Positions 1 through 9,445 are shown, counted from the first letter of the stretch. The stretch is DNA of 64,000 nt from Pediococcus stilesii (GCF_001437075.1 NZ_JQBX01000003.1:56559-120558); one strand, 5' to 3'. Translations and numbers: made by a program. Notes: generated by a model from the letters alone, not told the origin.

Positions 1-1241
1 ACAAGTACCCGACCGTCGCCGGCCATTTCGTCTTCTACCTTTTCAATAATGTCTTTAATCGCTTGATTTTCAAGCGCTAATTTCTTGTCTTGAACTTTTA
101 CATTAACTAGTTTTTGTGGATAAGTTTTTACTTCGGCAGCCAATTCGGATAATTTCTTACCTGTCTGCTTCACTACATACATTAGCTGAATTGCAGTTAA
201 CATTCCGTCACCAGTCGTGTTATGGTCAAGAAAAATAATATGTCCAGATTGTTCCCCACCAAGGTTATAGCCGCTCTTTAGCATTTCTTCAACCACATAA
301 CGGTCACCAACTTGTGTCTTCACGGAGTGCATATTATTAGCCTCTAACGCCTTATACAATCCTAAATTACTCATAACGGTCGTGACAACGGTGTCTTGTT
401 TCAAACGTCCCCGTTCGCTCAAAAATTTTCCACAGATGTACATAATCTTATCGCCATCGATGATATTACCCAACTCATCCACCGCAATACAGCGATCTCC
501 ATCGCCATCAAAGGCAACGCCCATGTCAGCGCCCTTTTCAACAACGAACTCTGCAAGTCCTTCTGGATGCGTTGAGCCGACTCCGGCATTGATGTTTAAC
601 CCATTTGGATTAGTTGCCATTGTATCGAATTCCGTATTTAAATCAGCAAAAATCTGGGAAACATAGTTACTCGTTGCTCCATTAGCTGCGTCCACCGCAA
701 TATGCAATCCTTCGAGATCATCAGGAATCGTTTGTTCCAAGAATGCGGTATAGCTGAGCCCGCCTTCGGGATAATCCGTTACGGAACCTAACCCTTCTGC
801 CGATGGTCGTGGCAAATTATCCTTATCAGCATCCAGTAGTACTTCGATTTCGGCTTCTAGTTCATCGGAAAGTTTATAACCATCGGAACCAAAAAATTTA
901 ATCCCATTATCCTGAACTGGATTATGTGAGGCAGTAATCATAACGCCCGCATCAGCATCTTGTTTACGTACCAAATAGGCCACACCCGGAGTTGTAACTA
1001 CTCCCATATCCATTACTTTAATTCCAACTGAAAGCAGTCCAGCAATTAAAGCGTGTTTAAGCAATTGTCCTGAAATTCGCGTATCTCTTGAAACTAAAAC
1101 ACGGGGTTGTTGGTCACTATCCTTGGCGTGTTTTGTTAAAACATAGCCCCCCGTTCGTCCCAATTGAAATGCTAATTCTGGAGTTAACGTCTCATTTGCA
1201 ATTCCTCGAACTCCATCGGTACCAAAATATTTTAATTTCAT
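1..1241 (-). CDS. glmM: Phosphoglucosamine mutase GlmM (C-terminus cut by window edge)
   Basis: Interconverts glucosamine-6-phosphate and glucosamine-1-phosphate in the cytoplasm, feeding UDP-GlcNAc for peptidoglycan. The reading frame opens with [16 protein letters not shown], the family N-terminus. It contains the phosphoserine loop TASHNP at about residue 100, and the metal-binding DGDGDR at about residue 240. About 413 of the usual ~450 residues are present; the end, including the phosphate-binding loop, lies beyond position 1. It is the last gene of cdaA-cdaR-glmM, 18 bases after cdaR, an order conserved in Firmicutes, where CdaA and GlmM interact. The start has the good site AAGGAG about 7 bases upstream. 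Confidence 0.96.
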   Translation of the reverse strand, partial: MKLKYFGTDGVRGIANETLTPELAFQLGRTGGYVLTKHAKDSDQQPRVLVSRDTRISGQLLKHALIAGLLSVGIKVMDMGVVTTPGVAYLVRKQDADAGVMITASHNPVQDNGIKFFGSDGYKLSDELEAEIEVLLDADKDNLPRPSAEGLGSVTDYPEGGLSYTAFLEQTIPDDLEGLHIAVDAANGATSNYVSQIFADLNTEFDTMATNPNGLNINAGVGSTHPEGLAEFVVEKGADMGVAFDGDGDRCIAVDELGNIIDGDKIMYICGKFLSERGRLKQDTVVTTVMSNLGLYKALEANNMHSVKTQVGDRYVVEEMLKSGYNLGGEQSGHIIFLDHNTTGDGMLTAIQLMYVVKQTGKKLSELAAEVKTYPQKLVNVKVQDKKLALENQAIKDIIEKVEDEMAGDGRVL

Positions 1242-1259
1242 TATTAATAATCTCCTTCG

Positions 1260-2156
1260 TTAATTCGCCTGTGTTTCGTCTGTACTGCTCGAACTTGAAC
1301 TTGAGCTGTTTGAAGAACTGCTATCATCAGCCACCGACGCACTAGATGTAGCATCCTTACTTGTAGAATCGGAATTTTCATTTGAACTTGAACTTGAATC
1401 CGAAGAGCTTTGATTGCTGCTTGAATCAGATTTCTTTGAGTTTGATTCCGCTTTACTAATTGGAAGCGTAACATTAATTGACTGCGGTGTTAGCACCACA
1501 TTTACAATGTTACCGTTTGTATCTAATGCTTGCAACACCGTTCTAGCGTAGACATCCTTTGTAGCATTGCTAGGAACATTAACGTCCGCCACCACCTGTG
1601 AAATCCGGTTGATGTCATCGGCGGATCCCGTCGCTTGAACGGTGGTTGTCGATGATTTAACGTTCCCCATTACGTACCCACTTTTTACCATGTTGGTATC
1701 ATAACGATAGCGGATTTCAAAACTCTTAGTTTTCCTTCTAGCAATCGTTATTTTGGCAGTTGCTGGGTTAATTTTATATTTAATATCTTTCCCTAATCCA
1801 TCTACTTTGTATTTAACTGTATATTTACCCGGTCCGTAATTTTGAAGATCTAAGTACACCTTAAAATTTCTAGTATTGGTTAACGTAGTAATTAACGCAC
1901 TTGAACCAGTTAAAGTCACCTTAACATTCTCCTGATATCCGCTGGTAACGTACTTTGAGGTATTGATATCAAGATCAACTGGCACGGATATAGTGGTTGT
2001 CTTAGTTGACATCAACGCCGTTTTATTCTGGTTTGAATCTGTCCCAGCAACCCTTGTTGAAGTAAGGTGGTCTGTTTTAACATAGGCAAATAAAAGTATG
2101 GCTAAAACTAACGCAACTAACCTATATAAAAAATTTTGAGAAAAAAATTTTTTCAT
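1260..2156 (-). CDS. cdaR: CdaR (YbbR-domain regulator of diadenylate cyclase)
   Basis: Membrane-anchored protein that controls CdaA activity from the outer face of the membrane. One transmembrane segment lies at about residues 8-26. It is followed by YbbR-type beta repeats to about residue 235 (for example VPVDLDI and INVTLPI). The last ~60 residues are low-complexity Ser/Asp/Asn, probably an extracellular linker or disordered tail. It starts directly after the cdaA stop with no spacer, so translation is likely coupled. The position between cdaA and glmM supports the call. At 298 residues it is short compared with four-repeat homologues, so probably two or three YbbR repeats are present. Confidence 0.88.
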   Translation of the reverse strand: MKKFFSQNFLYRLVALVLAILLFAYVKTDHLTSTRVAGTDSNQNKTALMSTKTTTISVPVDLDINTSKYVTSGYQENVKVTLTGSSALITTLTNTRNFKVYLDLQNYGPGKYTVKYKVDGLGKDIKYKINPATAKITIARRKTKSFEIRYRYDTNMVKSGYVMGNVKSSTTTVQATGSADDINRISQVVADVNVPSNATKDVYARTVLQALDTNGNIVNVVLTPQSINVTLPISKAESNSKKSDSSSNQSSSDSSSSSNENSDSTSKDATSSASVADDSSSSNSSSSSSSSTDETQAN

Positions 2157-3008
2157 CTAATGCCGCCCCCTTTTTCCCTTAAAGAAAGAAGAAACGTTGT
2201 CCACTACAGATGTAAAAAATGGGGTAGGTCCCTCATCATCACTAATTAACTGTGCTCGAAAATATTTTAAGTAAGACTCTTGTGACATTCCCCGAAGGAG
2301 TTCCCCATCTTTCATAATCGAAACTTCTCCAGTCTCTTCTGACACAACGATGGTTAAAGCGTCCGTCACTTCACTCATTCCAACTGCTGCGCGGTGCCTA
2401 GTCCCTAATTCTTTTGGAATTAAATTACTTTGTGAAAGTGGTAAGTAGGCTGCCGCAACGGCAATTTTTTCATTTTTGATGATTACCGCACCATCATGAA
2501 GTGGGGTATTAGGAATAAAAATGTTAATTAGTAACTCTCCTGAGACGTCAGCATCCAACGGAATTCCGGTCTCAATATAATCGTCTAATCCGGTGTCCAT
2601 TTGAATAGAAATCAAAGCCCCAATCCGGCGCTTAGACATGTACTGAATTGCCTTATCTAACGCTTGAATTAATTTTTCTTCGGCTTCTTTTCGTGAATGA
2701 TTCTTAGAAAAAATCGATCCGCGCCCCAAATGCTCTAAACCACGCCGAATTTCCGGTTGAAAAATGATAACCATGGCAATTACTCCCCAGTTAATGACCT
2801 GGTTCATAATCCAGTACACGGTACTTAATCCTATGTACCAACTACCAACCATAATTATTACGATTACAATGATTCCGCGAAATAATTGAACCGCCTTCGT
2901 TCCGCGAAGTAGCATAATCAATTCGTAAATAACAAACCAAACCGCAATTATATCGATTAGATTAATTAAATTACTCCATGTTAATAGTTGGGACCAATCT
3001 ATATTCAT
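2157..3008 (-). CDS. cdaA: Diadenylate cyclase CdaA
   Basis: Makes c-di-AMP from two ATP. This second messenger controls potassium and osmolyte balance and wall homeostasis. Three hydrophobic segments occupy about residues 10-82. The DAC domain follows, with the catalytic DGA at residues 172-174 and the RHR motif at 204-206, both intact. Length is 283 residues, normal for the CdaA class. It is the first gene of cdaA-cdaR-glmM. A GGAGGG ribosome binding site precedes the ATG, and an extended -10 promoter lies about 35 bases upstream. Confidence 0.96.
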   Translation of the reverse strand: MNIDWSQLLTWSNLINLIDIIAVWFVIYELIMLLRGTKAVQLFRGIIVIVIIMVGSWYIGLSTVYWIMNQVINWGVIAMVIIFQPEIRRGLEHLGRGSIFSKNHSRKEAEEKLIQALDKAIQYMSKRRIGALISIQMDTGLDDYIETGIPLDADVSGELLINIFIPNTPLHDGAVIIKNEKIAVAAAYLPLSQSNLIPKELGTRHRAAVGMSEVTDALTIVVSEETGEVSIMKDGELLRGMSQESYLKYFRAQLISDDEGPTPFFTSVVDNVSSFFKGKRGRH

Positions 3009-3039
3009 ACCCGTCCCTCCAAAATTTTATTCAAGCTCA

Positions 3040-3048
3040 ATTATACCA
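3040..3048 (-). promoter_or_regulatory. Extended -10 promoter for cdaA-cdaR-glmM
   Basis: On the minus strand the bases read TGGTATAAT, an extended -10 element (TGnTATAAT), 31 bases before the cdaA start. No good -35 hexamer is seen at 17 bases, as is usual for extended -10 promoters. It lies between the murB terminator and cdaA, so the c-di-AMP operon probably starts here. Confidence 0.65.
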
Positions 3049-3076
3049 TGCAGTTGAGATTCTAATTGATTAAATT

Positions 3077-3119
3077 AAAAAAGGAAGCTCGAAAAGCGTA
3101 AAAGCTTTCGTAAACTTCC
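3077..3119 (-). terminator. Intrinsic terminator after murB
   Basis: Minus-strand hairpin: the GGAAG arm pairs with CTTCC, and inside it ACGAAAGC faces GCTTTTCG. A T6 tract follows. It sits just past the murB stop and before the cdaA promoter. Confidence 0.85.
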
Positions 3120-3131
3120 ATATATACCAAT

Positions 3132-4034
3132 TTATTTTTCTTCACCAATAATTCGAACCTCAGTCTCCAGTTCGACACCAAATTGATTTAGGACCGTTTC
3201 TTGAACGTGATGAATTACAGATAGGTAATCCGTTGCCGTTGCGCCTCCCACGTTAATTATGAAACCAGCATGTTTCATTGATACCTGTGCACCACCAACT
3301 GTATAGCCTTGTAAACCAGCCTCGTGAATTAATTTCCCAGTAAAATATCCAGTTGGTCGCTTAAAGACGCTTCCGCAAGAAGGATATTCCAAGGGCTGTT
3401 TCGACGCTCTTAATCGATTTAACTCGTCCATCCTAGCACGAATTCGATTGGAGTCTCCCGCACGCAACTTAAACGTCGCCGAAATGACCACATCATGGTA
3501 ATCTTGCACGCTACTGTGGCGATAGCCAAAGTCAAGTTCACGATTGTTTAATCGCTTAATTTCCCCATCACTAGTGAGTACTTCGGCTTCCGAAACGACT
3601 TCACTAATTTCGCCTCCATAAGCACCGGCGTTCATAAAAACAGCGCCGCCAACCGATCCTGGAATTCCTGCAGCAAATTCTAGTCCAGTTAAGCTAGCTT
3701 GGTAAGCTGCTTCTGTCGTTTGAATTAATGCTGCACCCGCCTCAGCAGTTACATCCGTTCCGTTAATTTGAATATCGTTCATTTTAGTTAAAATTAATGT
3801 TAACCCGCGAATTCCACCGTCACGAACAATTAAATTACTTGCATTTCCAATAACGGTTAGCGGCGTTTTGGTTTCTTTGGCCCAGATAATTAATTTTTTA
3901 GTTTCGGTCACGGACTCAGGAAATACTAACATGTCCGCCGGTCCACCGGTCTGGGTGTTCGTGTACTTTGATAAGGGCTCATTCATTAGTACTTTAATTT
4001 CCGGGAACACACTGGTTATTGATTGATCCATCAT
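3132..4034 (-). CDS. murB: UDP-N-acetylenolpyruvoylglucosamine reductase MurB
   Basis: FAD/NADPH enzyme that makes UDP-MurNAc, the second committed step of peptidoglycan synthesis. Visible features are the N-terminal [10 protein letters not shown] substrate/FAD segment, the glycine-rich [20 protein letters not shown], the catalytic serine in [10 protein letters not shown], and the C-terminal Glu in [10 protein letters not shown]. At 300 residues it fits the short type II enzymes of Gram-positives. Two adjacent ATG codons (4034 and 4031) follow GAGGAG; either could start. A terminator follows. The upstream oxidoreductase gene is 55 bases away. Confidence 0.95.
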   Translation of the reverse strand: MMDQSITSVFPEIKVLMNEPLSKYTNTQTGGPADMLVFPESVTETKKLIIWAKETKTPLTVIGNASNLIVRDGGIRGLTLILTKMNDIQINGTDVTAEAGAALIQTTEAAYQASLTGLEFAAGIPGSVGGAVFMNAGAYGGEISEVVSEAEVLTSDGEIKRLNNRELDFGYRHSSVQDYHDVVISATFKLRAGDSNRIRARMDELNRLRASKQPLEYPSCGSVFKRPTGYFTGKLIHEAGLQGYTVGGAQVSMKHAGFIINVGGATATDYLSVIHHVQETVLNQFGVELETEVRIIGEEK

Positions 4035-4088
4035 GCTGTCTCCTCTTATCTTATTCTCTTACTCATTATTCAGTTAAAAACTCAACGA

Positions 4089-5006
4089 TTATTTTATCAC
4101 TTTAGTCTCGTTTATTAAACGCACGCATAATTCATGCGATAAGATTGATGAAGCGGGTGAAACGGGGTTTTCTTCACCGTTGACAATCGCTTTTAAAAAG
4201 AGTTCAATCAATGGTTTGAAGCCACGCGTTTCAAGGTTCTCCTGCCAATCAGGCGTCTTTTGAACTAACTTCTGTCCTCGTTTTTGAATGGTAAGCTGAT
4301 TTAAGTCTTCAACTTCCATGATTCCGTTTTGCCCAGTCGTTTGCAATACTTCAGTATTGGCATTGGCCATCATGTCCACTTGGGCCATGCCGCTCAACTG
4401 ACCATGTCCAAGTTGAACTTCAGCAGACACTAAATTACCATTCTTTTCAACAATTCTACCATTTAGTAACTCAACTCCATTTGATCCCATCAAAAATTGA
4501 ACCAGATCAATAACGTGAATCATTAAATCAAAAATTGCAAAATTAGTTTCCTGTGTTTCATTTTCGCGCGTTTTAGTTGCCCGAATACTGTGTAGTAATT
4601 TATGATCGGTTAATTGCTGCACCATTGGGACAAATCGCCGATTAAATCCAGCTGTTAAAAATACTTGATTTTGTTCAGCAAGTTGATAGAGTTCTTTAAC
4701 CTCATCCAAATCTTCTGAAATAGGTTTATCAACAAAAACATGAATTTTATGGCTAAGGAATTTTTTAATAATTTGATAATGTGTCGGAGTTGGTGTATGA
4801 ATAAATACCGCATCTACTCCCGCTGAGATTAGGTCATCTTGGTTCGTTGTCCCATGCTGAAATCCATAGCGTTTTTGAATTTGTGCTAGCTTAGCACCAT
4901 TCCTAGTCATTAAATGCCATTCAAATTGATCTTGTAGTTTGCTGTACACCGGCAAATATGCCTTTTGAGCAATATTACCTAATCCGATTACCCCAACTTT
5001 TAACAT
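4089..5006 (-). CDS. Gfo/Idh/MocA family NAD(P)-dependent oxidoreductase
   Basis: Probable sugar, inositol or related dehydrogenase of unknown substrate. The N-terminal Rossmann motif VGVIGLGNIAQ starts at residue 3. The family EKP-like motif appears as VFVDKPIS, with the conserved lysine present. A C-terminal alpha/beta domain completes about 305 residues. I chose the ATG at 5006 because AAAGGAG lies 8 bases before it; an in-frame ATG at 5030 has no such site. It is divergent from the exonuclease gene at 5080 and precedes murB on the same strand, but nothing links it to wall synthesis. Confidence 0.85.
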   Translation of the reverse strand: MLKVGVIGLGNIAQKAYLPVYSKLQDQFEWHLMTRNGAKLAQIQKRYGFQHGTTNQDDLISAGVDAVFIHTPTPTHYQIIKKFLSHKIHVFVDKPISEDLDEVKELYQLAEQNQVFLTAGFNRRFVPMVQQLTDHKLLHSIRATKTRENETQETNFAIFDLMIHVIDLVQFLMGSNGVELLNGRIVEKNGNLVSAEVQLGHGQLSGMAQVDMMANANTEVLQTTGQNGIMEVEDLNQLTIQKRGQKLVQKTPDWQENLETRGFKPLIELFLKAIVNGEENPVSPASSILSHELCVRLINETKVIK

Positions 5007-5079
5007 AAAACAATCTCCTTTACTCTCCATTATTAATTAGTTACACTAATCTTAAATTAATATAAGGAAAGTGATTTTT

Positions 5080-5616
5080 TTGAATTTTATTGCAATGGAC
5101 TTCGAAACTGCGGCCCCCGCTCGGGCGAGTGCCTGCTCAATTGCGTTAACAGTCGTTAAAAACGATATTATTACTGACGAACTTTATTCGTTAATTAATC
5201 CAGAAACGGATTTCAACTGGCGGAACGTTAAGGTTCACGGCATCCATGAGCAGGACGTTGCCGATGCGCCAACTTTTCCTGAACTTTGGCCTGTTCTAGA
5301 GCAATTTTTCAGACCTGATCAGTTGGTTGTTGCTCATAACGCCAATTTTGATAACAGCGTTCTGAAAAAAACTCTCGAACGGTATGAGTTAGGTCGTTTG
5401 CCCTACCAAACGCTTGATACATTGAAAACTTCTAAAAGTTTTTATCCTGAATATGCTAATCACAAGCTTAATACAATTTGTGATAATTTGGGCATCGAGC
5501 TAGAACATCATCATAATGCTTTGGATGATAGCCGCGCGTGTGCAAACATTCTCTTACACGAGGAAAATCAGTTTGGTATTGATGCCATTTCAAGCTTTAT
5601 TCGTCAGGCTGGTTAA
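5080..5616 (+). CDS. DEDDh 3'-5' exonuclease (DnaQ/PolC-epsilon-like)
   Basis: A stand-alone exonuclease domain of the DnaQ type, about 178 residues, probably acting on single-stranded or mismatched DNA ends. Motifs: ExoI as MDFETA (Asp and Glu), ExoII as AHNANFD, and ExoIII as HNALDDSRA with its His and Asp. There is no polymerase domain. I prefer the TTG start at 5080, because AAGGAAAGTGA ends 6 bases upstream; a GTG at 5071 lies inside that site. Its 3' end overlaps the convergent GNAT gene by 20 bases. Confidence 0.85.
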   Translation: MNFIAMDFETAAPARASACSIALTVVKNDIITDELYSLINPETDFNWRNVKVHGIHEQDVADAPTFPELWPVLEQFFRPDQLVVAHNANFDNSVLKKTLERYELGRLPYQTLDTLKTSKSFYPEYANHKLNTICDNLGIELEHHHNALDDSRACANILLHEENQFGIDAISSFIRQAG

Positions 5617-6103
5617 AAGATAACTCCATGTTAATAATTTTACGTCCTTGATCATCGATTAAGGATTTTTTTGGTTTAAATCCGATTTTTTTGTACAAAT
5701 GAACTGCATATTGATTACTTTCAAGAACATCTAGCCAAATTGAAGTTAACCAACTAAAATTGCTCGCCCAATAAATTGCTTCGTCAACCAAGACCGTTGC
5801 AATGCCATTGTGCCAGTATTCTTGAAGAACTCCCACCCCTAGTTCGGCACGTTGCTCGTAATTGGGGGTCTCAATCAACGTTACAATTCCAATTGGTTGG
5901 TCTCCGTATTTTGCAATTAACAAAAAGTTGGTTGGGCTCTCCTTAATCAAATCCAGATTTTTACCAATTTGTTCAACACTGTAATCATGAATTGCAGCAT
6001 CGAATTGAATTGTATCCGTTTCAAATTCTAATTGCTGAATTAATTTAACAATCTTTTCGGCGTCCGCATGACTTCCTTCAATGAATTCAACTTCATCTGC
6101 CAT
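5597..6103 (-). CDS. GNAT family N-acetyltransferase
   Basis: Acetyl-CoA-dependent acetyltransferase of unknown substrate, about 168 residues. The acetyl-CoA binding region reads ELGVGVLQEYWHNGIATVLVDEAI, shown here by position (about residues 90-113). The C-terminal strand VLESNQYAVHLYKKIGFKPK is typical of RimI/RimJ-like members. The ATG at 6103 follows GAGG by about 9 bases and overlaps the end of tsaE by 11 bases, so the two are probably translationally coupled. A role beside TsaE is not shown. Its 3' end overlaps the convergent exonuclease gene. Confidence 0.83.
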   Translation of the reverse strand: MADEVEFIEGSHADAEKIVKLIQQLEFETDTIQFDAAIHDYSVEQIGKNLDLIKESPTNFLLIAKYGDQPIGIVTLIETPNYEQRAELGVGVLQEYWHNGIATVLVDEAIYWASNFSWLTSIWLDVLESNQYAVHLYKKIGFKPKKSLIDDQGRKIINMELSFNQPDE

Positions 6104-6566
6104 TAACTTCATCCTCAATTGCTTGTTCAATTTTTTCATAACGGGCACCGTTCGGTTCGACCGTTAAGAATCGTTGCGTGTTGTCACTGTTTCGATCCAA
6201 GGCAATTTTTAAATATTCTTCAGGCAAATATTCCTCAATGTATTGTGGCCATTCAACCACCGTCACACCATTGCCGTCAAAGTATTCATCAAAACCAATA
6301 TCATCTGCTCCACCTTCCTCAAGTCGGTAAGCGTCAATATGGAACAGGGGAATCCTACCGTCCCGATACTCGTGCACAATCGTATAGGTTGGGCTCTTCA
6401 CATAACGTTGAATTCCTAAAAATTTAGCAATCCCCTTCGTCAGCGTCGTTTTCCCAGCGCCAAGATCACCATCTAAAATTATCACATCGTTTGGTTTTAA
6501 AAACGCACCAATTCTTTCGCCAAAACTGATTGTTTCAGCTTCATTTCTTAGTTGATATGTCTCCAT
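6093..6566 (-). CDS. tsaE: tRNA threonylcarbamoyladenosine ATPase TsaE
   Basis: ATPase partner of TsaB/TsaD in making t6A37 on ANN-decoding tRNAs. Walker A reads GDLGAGKTT at about residues 33-41. The TYTIVHEY segment and the VVEWPQYIEEYLP motif are family features. At about 157 residues the length is normal. The ATG at 6566 begins METYQL; a GTG one codon upstream (6569) is also possible, both after GGAGG. It follows ung with essentially no gap and runs into the GNAT gene. Confidence 0.94.
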   Translation of the reverse strand: METYQLRNEAETISFGERIGAFLKPNDVIILDGDLGAGKTTLTKGIAKFLGIQRYVKSPTYTIVHEYRDGRIPLFHIDAYRLEEGGADDIGFDEYFDGNGVTVVEWPQYIEEYLPEEYLKIALDRNSDNTQRFLTVEPNGARYEKIEQAIEDEVNGR

Positions 6567-6569
6567 CAC

Positions 6570-7262
6570 TTATTTTTCCTCCAAAACTGTTTGCGGTAAT
6601 TGCCAATCGATTGGTTTTTCACCCATTGCTTCCAGGGCTGCATTAGTCTTTGAAAACGGTCGCGAACCAAAAAATCCGCGATATGCCGAAAGTGGACTAG
6701 GATGAGCCGACTGGATAATAACATTTTTAGATTGATCAATTAATTTAATTTTATCACGTGCTGCTCGTCCCCATAGGATAAAGACCACCGGTTGATCACG
6801 CTCTGAAAGACTTTTAATTGCTGTGTCTGTTAGCCGTTCCCAGCCCATCCCTTGGTGTGAGAAGGCTTGCCCATCTCGAACAGTTAAAACAGAGTTTAAC
6901 AAAAGCACTCCTTGATCAGCCCATTTTTTTAAGTATCCATGCTTAACTGGAGCAATTCCTAAATCTGTTTGAAGTTCCTTATAAATATTTTGTAGCGAAG
7001 GTGGAATTTGAACGCCAGGTTGGACCGAAAAACTCAGCCCGTGTGCTTGATTTTGACCATGATATGGATCCTGCCCAAGAATGACCACTTTAACTTTCGA
7101 AAATGGTGTCCACTCGAATGCCTGAAAAATATGATACATATCGGGATGAATATTTTGAGTTGCATACTCTGTCTTTAAAAAGGCATGTAATTTCGCATAA
7201 TATTCCTTTGAAAATTCCTTTTCTAAAACTTCTTGCCAATCATTATGAATTATTTCTTTCAT
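6570..7262 (-). CDS. ung: Uracil-DNA glycosylase (family 1)
   Basis: Removes uracil from DNA to start base excision repair. It has the water-activating motif GQDPYHG at about residue 62 and the uracil/DNA-binding loop HPSPLS at about residue 186. Length is 230 residues, typical. It is directly followed by tsaE; in many lactobacilli pta lies between these two genes, but here it does not. A GAGGAG site precedes the ATG. Confidence 0.97.
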   Translation of the reverse strand: MKEIIHNDWQEVLEKEFSKEYYAKLHAFLKTEYATQNIHPDMYHIFQAFEWTPFSKVKVVILGQDPYHGQNQAHGLSFSVQPGVQIPPSLQNIYKELQTDLGIAPVKHGYLKKWADQGVLLLNSVLTVRDGQAFSHQGMGWERLTDTAIKSLSERDQPVVFILWGRAARDKIKLIDQSKNVIIQSAHPSPLSAYRGFFGSRPFSKTNAALEAMGEKPIDWQLPQTVLEEK

Positions 7263-7373
7263 CTTTGAAGCTCCTCGTGTGACTTATTACTTCTATTCTA
7301 ACCGATTTCCTAAAAAAAAAACCACGTTCATGTTAGAATTAGGATAAATATATGGAATGGATGTGCTTATATA

Positions 7374-8246
7374 ATGATTTCGATTATTGCTTCAGATATG
7401 GATGGAACACTACTAAATGAAGAAATGCAAATTTCAAGTGCAAATGCAGATGCAATCAAGAAGGCTCAAGCTGCCGGCGTCCATTTTGCTGTTGCCACCG
7501 GACGCGAATATCGTGAAGCAAAACCTCTTCTCGAAGCATATGGATTATCAGTTCCTTTGATTACCTTAAATGGAGCTGCAATTTTTGATGTTGATGGGAA
7601 GGCATTAGATATGGTTCCCATTACTAAAACCGCAACTAAGTTAATTATGCATCAGCTTGAAAAAGCGGGGCTATACTATGAAATTACAACTAATGAAGGG
7701 GTTGTTTCTAATAGTCGGACTCGTCGGATTCAAACCGTATCACGCTTGTTGGAAACGGTTAACCCAGATACACCGTTCAAACTTGCTGTAGCGATGTCAT
7801 CCGCACGGGTTGAACTAATGGATATTCGATACGTTGAAGACTATCAAGTCTTGCTTGATGATCCAAAAATTAAAATCTTAAAACTTGTTGCTTTTGGTGA
7901 AAATGGGCAAAAGGAATTAAAACCTGTTCGAGAATCTATCAATGCAAAAGTTGAAGTTGCAATTTCCTCTTCTTTTGAAAATAATATTGAAATTAACAGC
8001 CCCCGCGCGCAAAAAGGAATTGCCGTTCAGCATTTTGCCGATGGCCTCAATATTCCGATGTCACAGGTAATGACAATTGGGGATAATATGAATGATGCTT
8101 CAATGCTAGAAGTTGCTGGAGTCAGTTATGCAATGGGAAATGCCATTCCTGAAATTAAGCAATTGGCTAACCACCTAACCGTTACTAATAATGAAGACGG
8201 AGTCGCTAAGGCCATTCTCGAGCAGCTTGCACAAAATCATCAATAA
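7374..8246 (+). CDS. Cof-type HAD-IIB phosphatase
   Basis: Sugar-phosphate or flavin/PLP-type phosphatase of the HAD superfamily; substrate not predictable. Motif I is SDMDGTLL (residues 7-14), motif II lies in ITLNGA, motif III lysine falls near SPRAQKG, and motif IV is GDNMND. A C2B cap lies between. Length is 290 residues. It is first in a three-gene plus-strand run with the LURP-like and GNAT genes (15-base gap, then a 29-base overlap). Confidence 0.92.
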   Translation: MISIIASDMDGTLLNEEMQISSANADAIKKAQAAGVHFAVATGREYREAKPLLEAYGLSVPLITLNGAAIFDVDGKALDMVPITKTATKLIMHQLEKAGLYYEITTNEGVVSNSRTRRIQTVSRLLETVNPDTPFKLAVAMSSARVELMDIRYVEDYQVLLDDPKIKILKLVAFGENGQKELKPVRESINAKVEVAISSSFENNIEINSPRAQKGIAVQHFADGLNIPMSQVMTIGDNMNDASMLEVAGVSYAMGNAIPEIKQLANHLTVTNNEDGVAKAILEQLAQNHQ

Positions 8247-8260
8247 GTGGGACAAATGCC

Positions 8261-8845
8261 ATGCGTAGATTCTATCTAAAAAGTCAGGGGCTTGAAAATA
8301 AGGGAGCCACTGCCGTCAGTGACGAAAATCATAATTCAAAATATTTGCTGGTTGGTAAATGGGGAATTAAAAGTGATACCCTTTCAGTTTATGATATGAG
8401 TGGTCAACTGTTGTCAGAATTAAAGCAACTATCCGTAGGTAAATTACCAAAATTCAAGCTTTTTTTAGAGGGCGTTGAAGTTGGAACGGTAATAACCCCC
8501 GTCGGTTTTATCAAGGGGTTACTATTTGTGCAAAACTTACATTGGTTAATTGTTGGTGACACCGTTACTTGTCACTTTAAAATTTACCGTGGCTTATCAA
8601 CCATTCTAGAAATCAACCGTGTTCAAATTAATGGCTCGGCCTATATTGAATTAAATGTCTATGACCAAGAACAGATCCCCCTTTTCATCTGTCTGGCAGC
8701 CATTTTAGACCGTTGGATTCAAAAAAGACCACCTTTACGTGAACCAAAACTGGTTCGTAGTTGGAAGATTGAATCCGATGCCGCCGGTTATAACAATTTT
8801 TCAAAGGAGAATTTTAATGCAAGTAGTAAAAGCAACGACCTCTGA
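8261..8845 (+). CDS. Uncharacterised protein, possibly LURP-one-related (YxjI-like)
   Basis: A 194-residue protein with no catalytic motif that I can see. Alternating strands such as YLLVGKWGIKSDTLSVYDM and a central hydrophobic stretch (LLFVQNLHWLIVG) suggest the beta-barrel, tubby-like LURP-one/YxjI fold, in which a single hydrophobic helix is cradled. This is a fold-level guess from pattern, not a firm family match. The tail (about residues 160-194) is polar and overlaps the start of the next gene. It is probably co-transcribed with the HAD phosphatase. Confidence 0.55.
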   Translation: MRRFYLKSQGLENKGATAVSDENHNSKYLLVGKWGIKSDTLSVYDMSGQLLSELKQLSVGKLPKFKLFLEGVEVGTVITPVGFIKGLLFVQNLHWLIVGDTVTCHFKIYRGLSTILEINRVQINGSAYIELNVYDQEQIPLFICLAAILDRWIQKRPPLREPKLVRSWKIESDAAGYNNFSKENFNASSKSNDL

Positions 8846-9377
8846 TATGCCTCAGGTAATTGAATTACTCAAAATCATTTTGGATGAAATGGAACTACCA
8901 TTTTATTTAAATAATGATCAAAACGAAGTTACAAAATTATTTACCAAGACTTTCCAAAGTAAAACTTACACAAATGACGCTGATGTACTCGTCGCCAAAG
9001 TGGACAATCAAGTAGCGGGATTAGCCTTTGGTTATCCTGGAAAAAATGAAGACGTTTTGGATGACGAATTCCAAAAGCACTTTGATCAGGTTAATATTCC
9101 TGCACAAGAAATTTATGAGGATCCCGAAGCTGACGCTGATGAGTGGTACCTTGACTCACTAGTAGTTAATCCGGAATTTCAAAATCAGGGAATTGGCACT
9201 ACGCTTTTAAACGCCATTCCAAAATTTGCTAAACAACGCGGTTTAACCAAAGTTGGACTTTTAGTTGATGATTTAAACCCAAATGCCGAGCGTCTTTATC
9301 GCCGAATTGGCTTTAGAGATGACCATGAGCAAGTTGTATCAAATCATCATTACAAACATTTAAAATTAGATCTTTAG
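8817..9377 (+). CDS. GNAT family N-acetyltransferase
   Basis: Acetyltransferase of unknown substrate, 186 residues from the chosen ATG. AAAGGAG lies 7 bases before 8817; an in-frame ATG at 8739 lies deep inside the previous gene and has no ribosome site. The motif A region reads LVVNPEFQNQGIGTTLL at about residues 115-131. The C-terminal NAERLYRRIGF is the usual motif B. An acidic insert (EDPEADADEW) precedes motif A. It overlaps the upstream gene by 29 bases and is followed by a terminator. Confidence 0.85.
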   Translation: MQVVKATTSDMPQVIELLKIILDEMELPFYLNNDQNEVTKLFTKTFQSKTYTNDADVLVAKVDNQVAGLAFGYPGKNEDVLDDEFQKHFDQVNIPAQEIYEDPEADADEWYLDSLVVNPEFQNQGIGTTLLNAIPKFAKQRGLTKVGLLVDDLNPNAERLYRRIGFRDDHEQVVSNHHYKHLKLDL

Positions 9378-9398
9378 TATCTAATTAGACACTTCAGT

Positions 9399-9445
9399 AG
9401 CGGAAGATTCTAGTAAATTCCTTTTTCTAGAGCTTCTGCTTTTTA
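9399..9445 (+). terminator. Intrinsic terminator of the HAD/LURP/GNAT operon
   Basis: AGCGGAAGATTCTAG pairs with CTAGAGCTTCTGCT (two mismatches or bulges) around a 13-base loop, then TTTTAT. It lies 22 bases after the GNAT stop. Confidence 0.75.

Noticed and set aside
382..666. Plus-strand open frame of 94 codons opposite glmM
   Set aside because: It is the antisense shadow of the clear GlmM coding frame and has no ribosome site.
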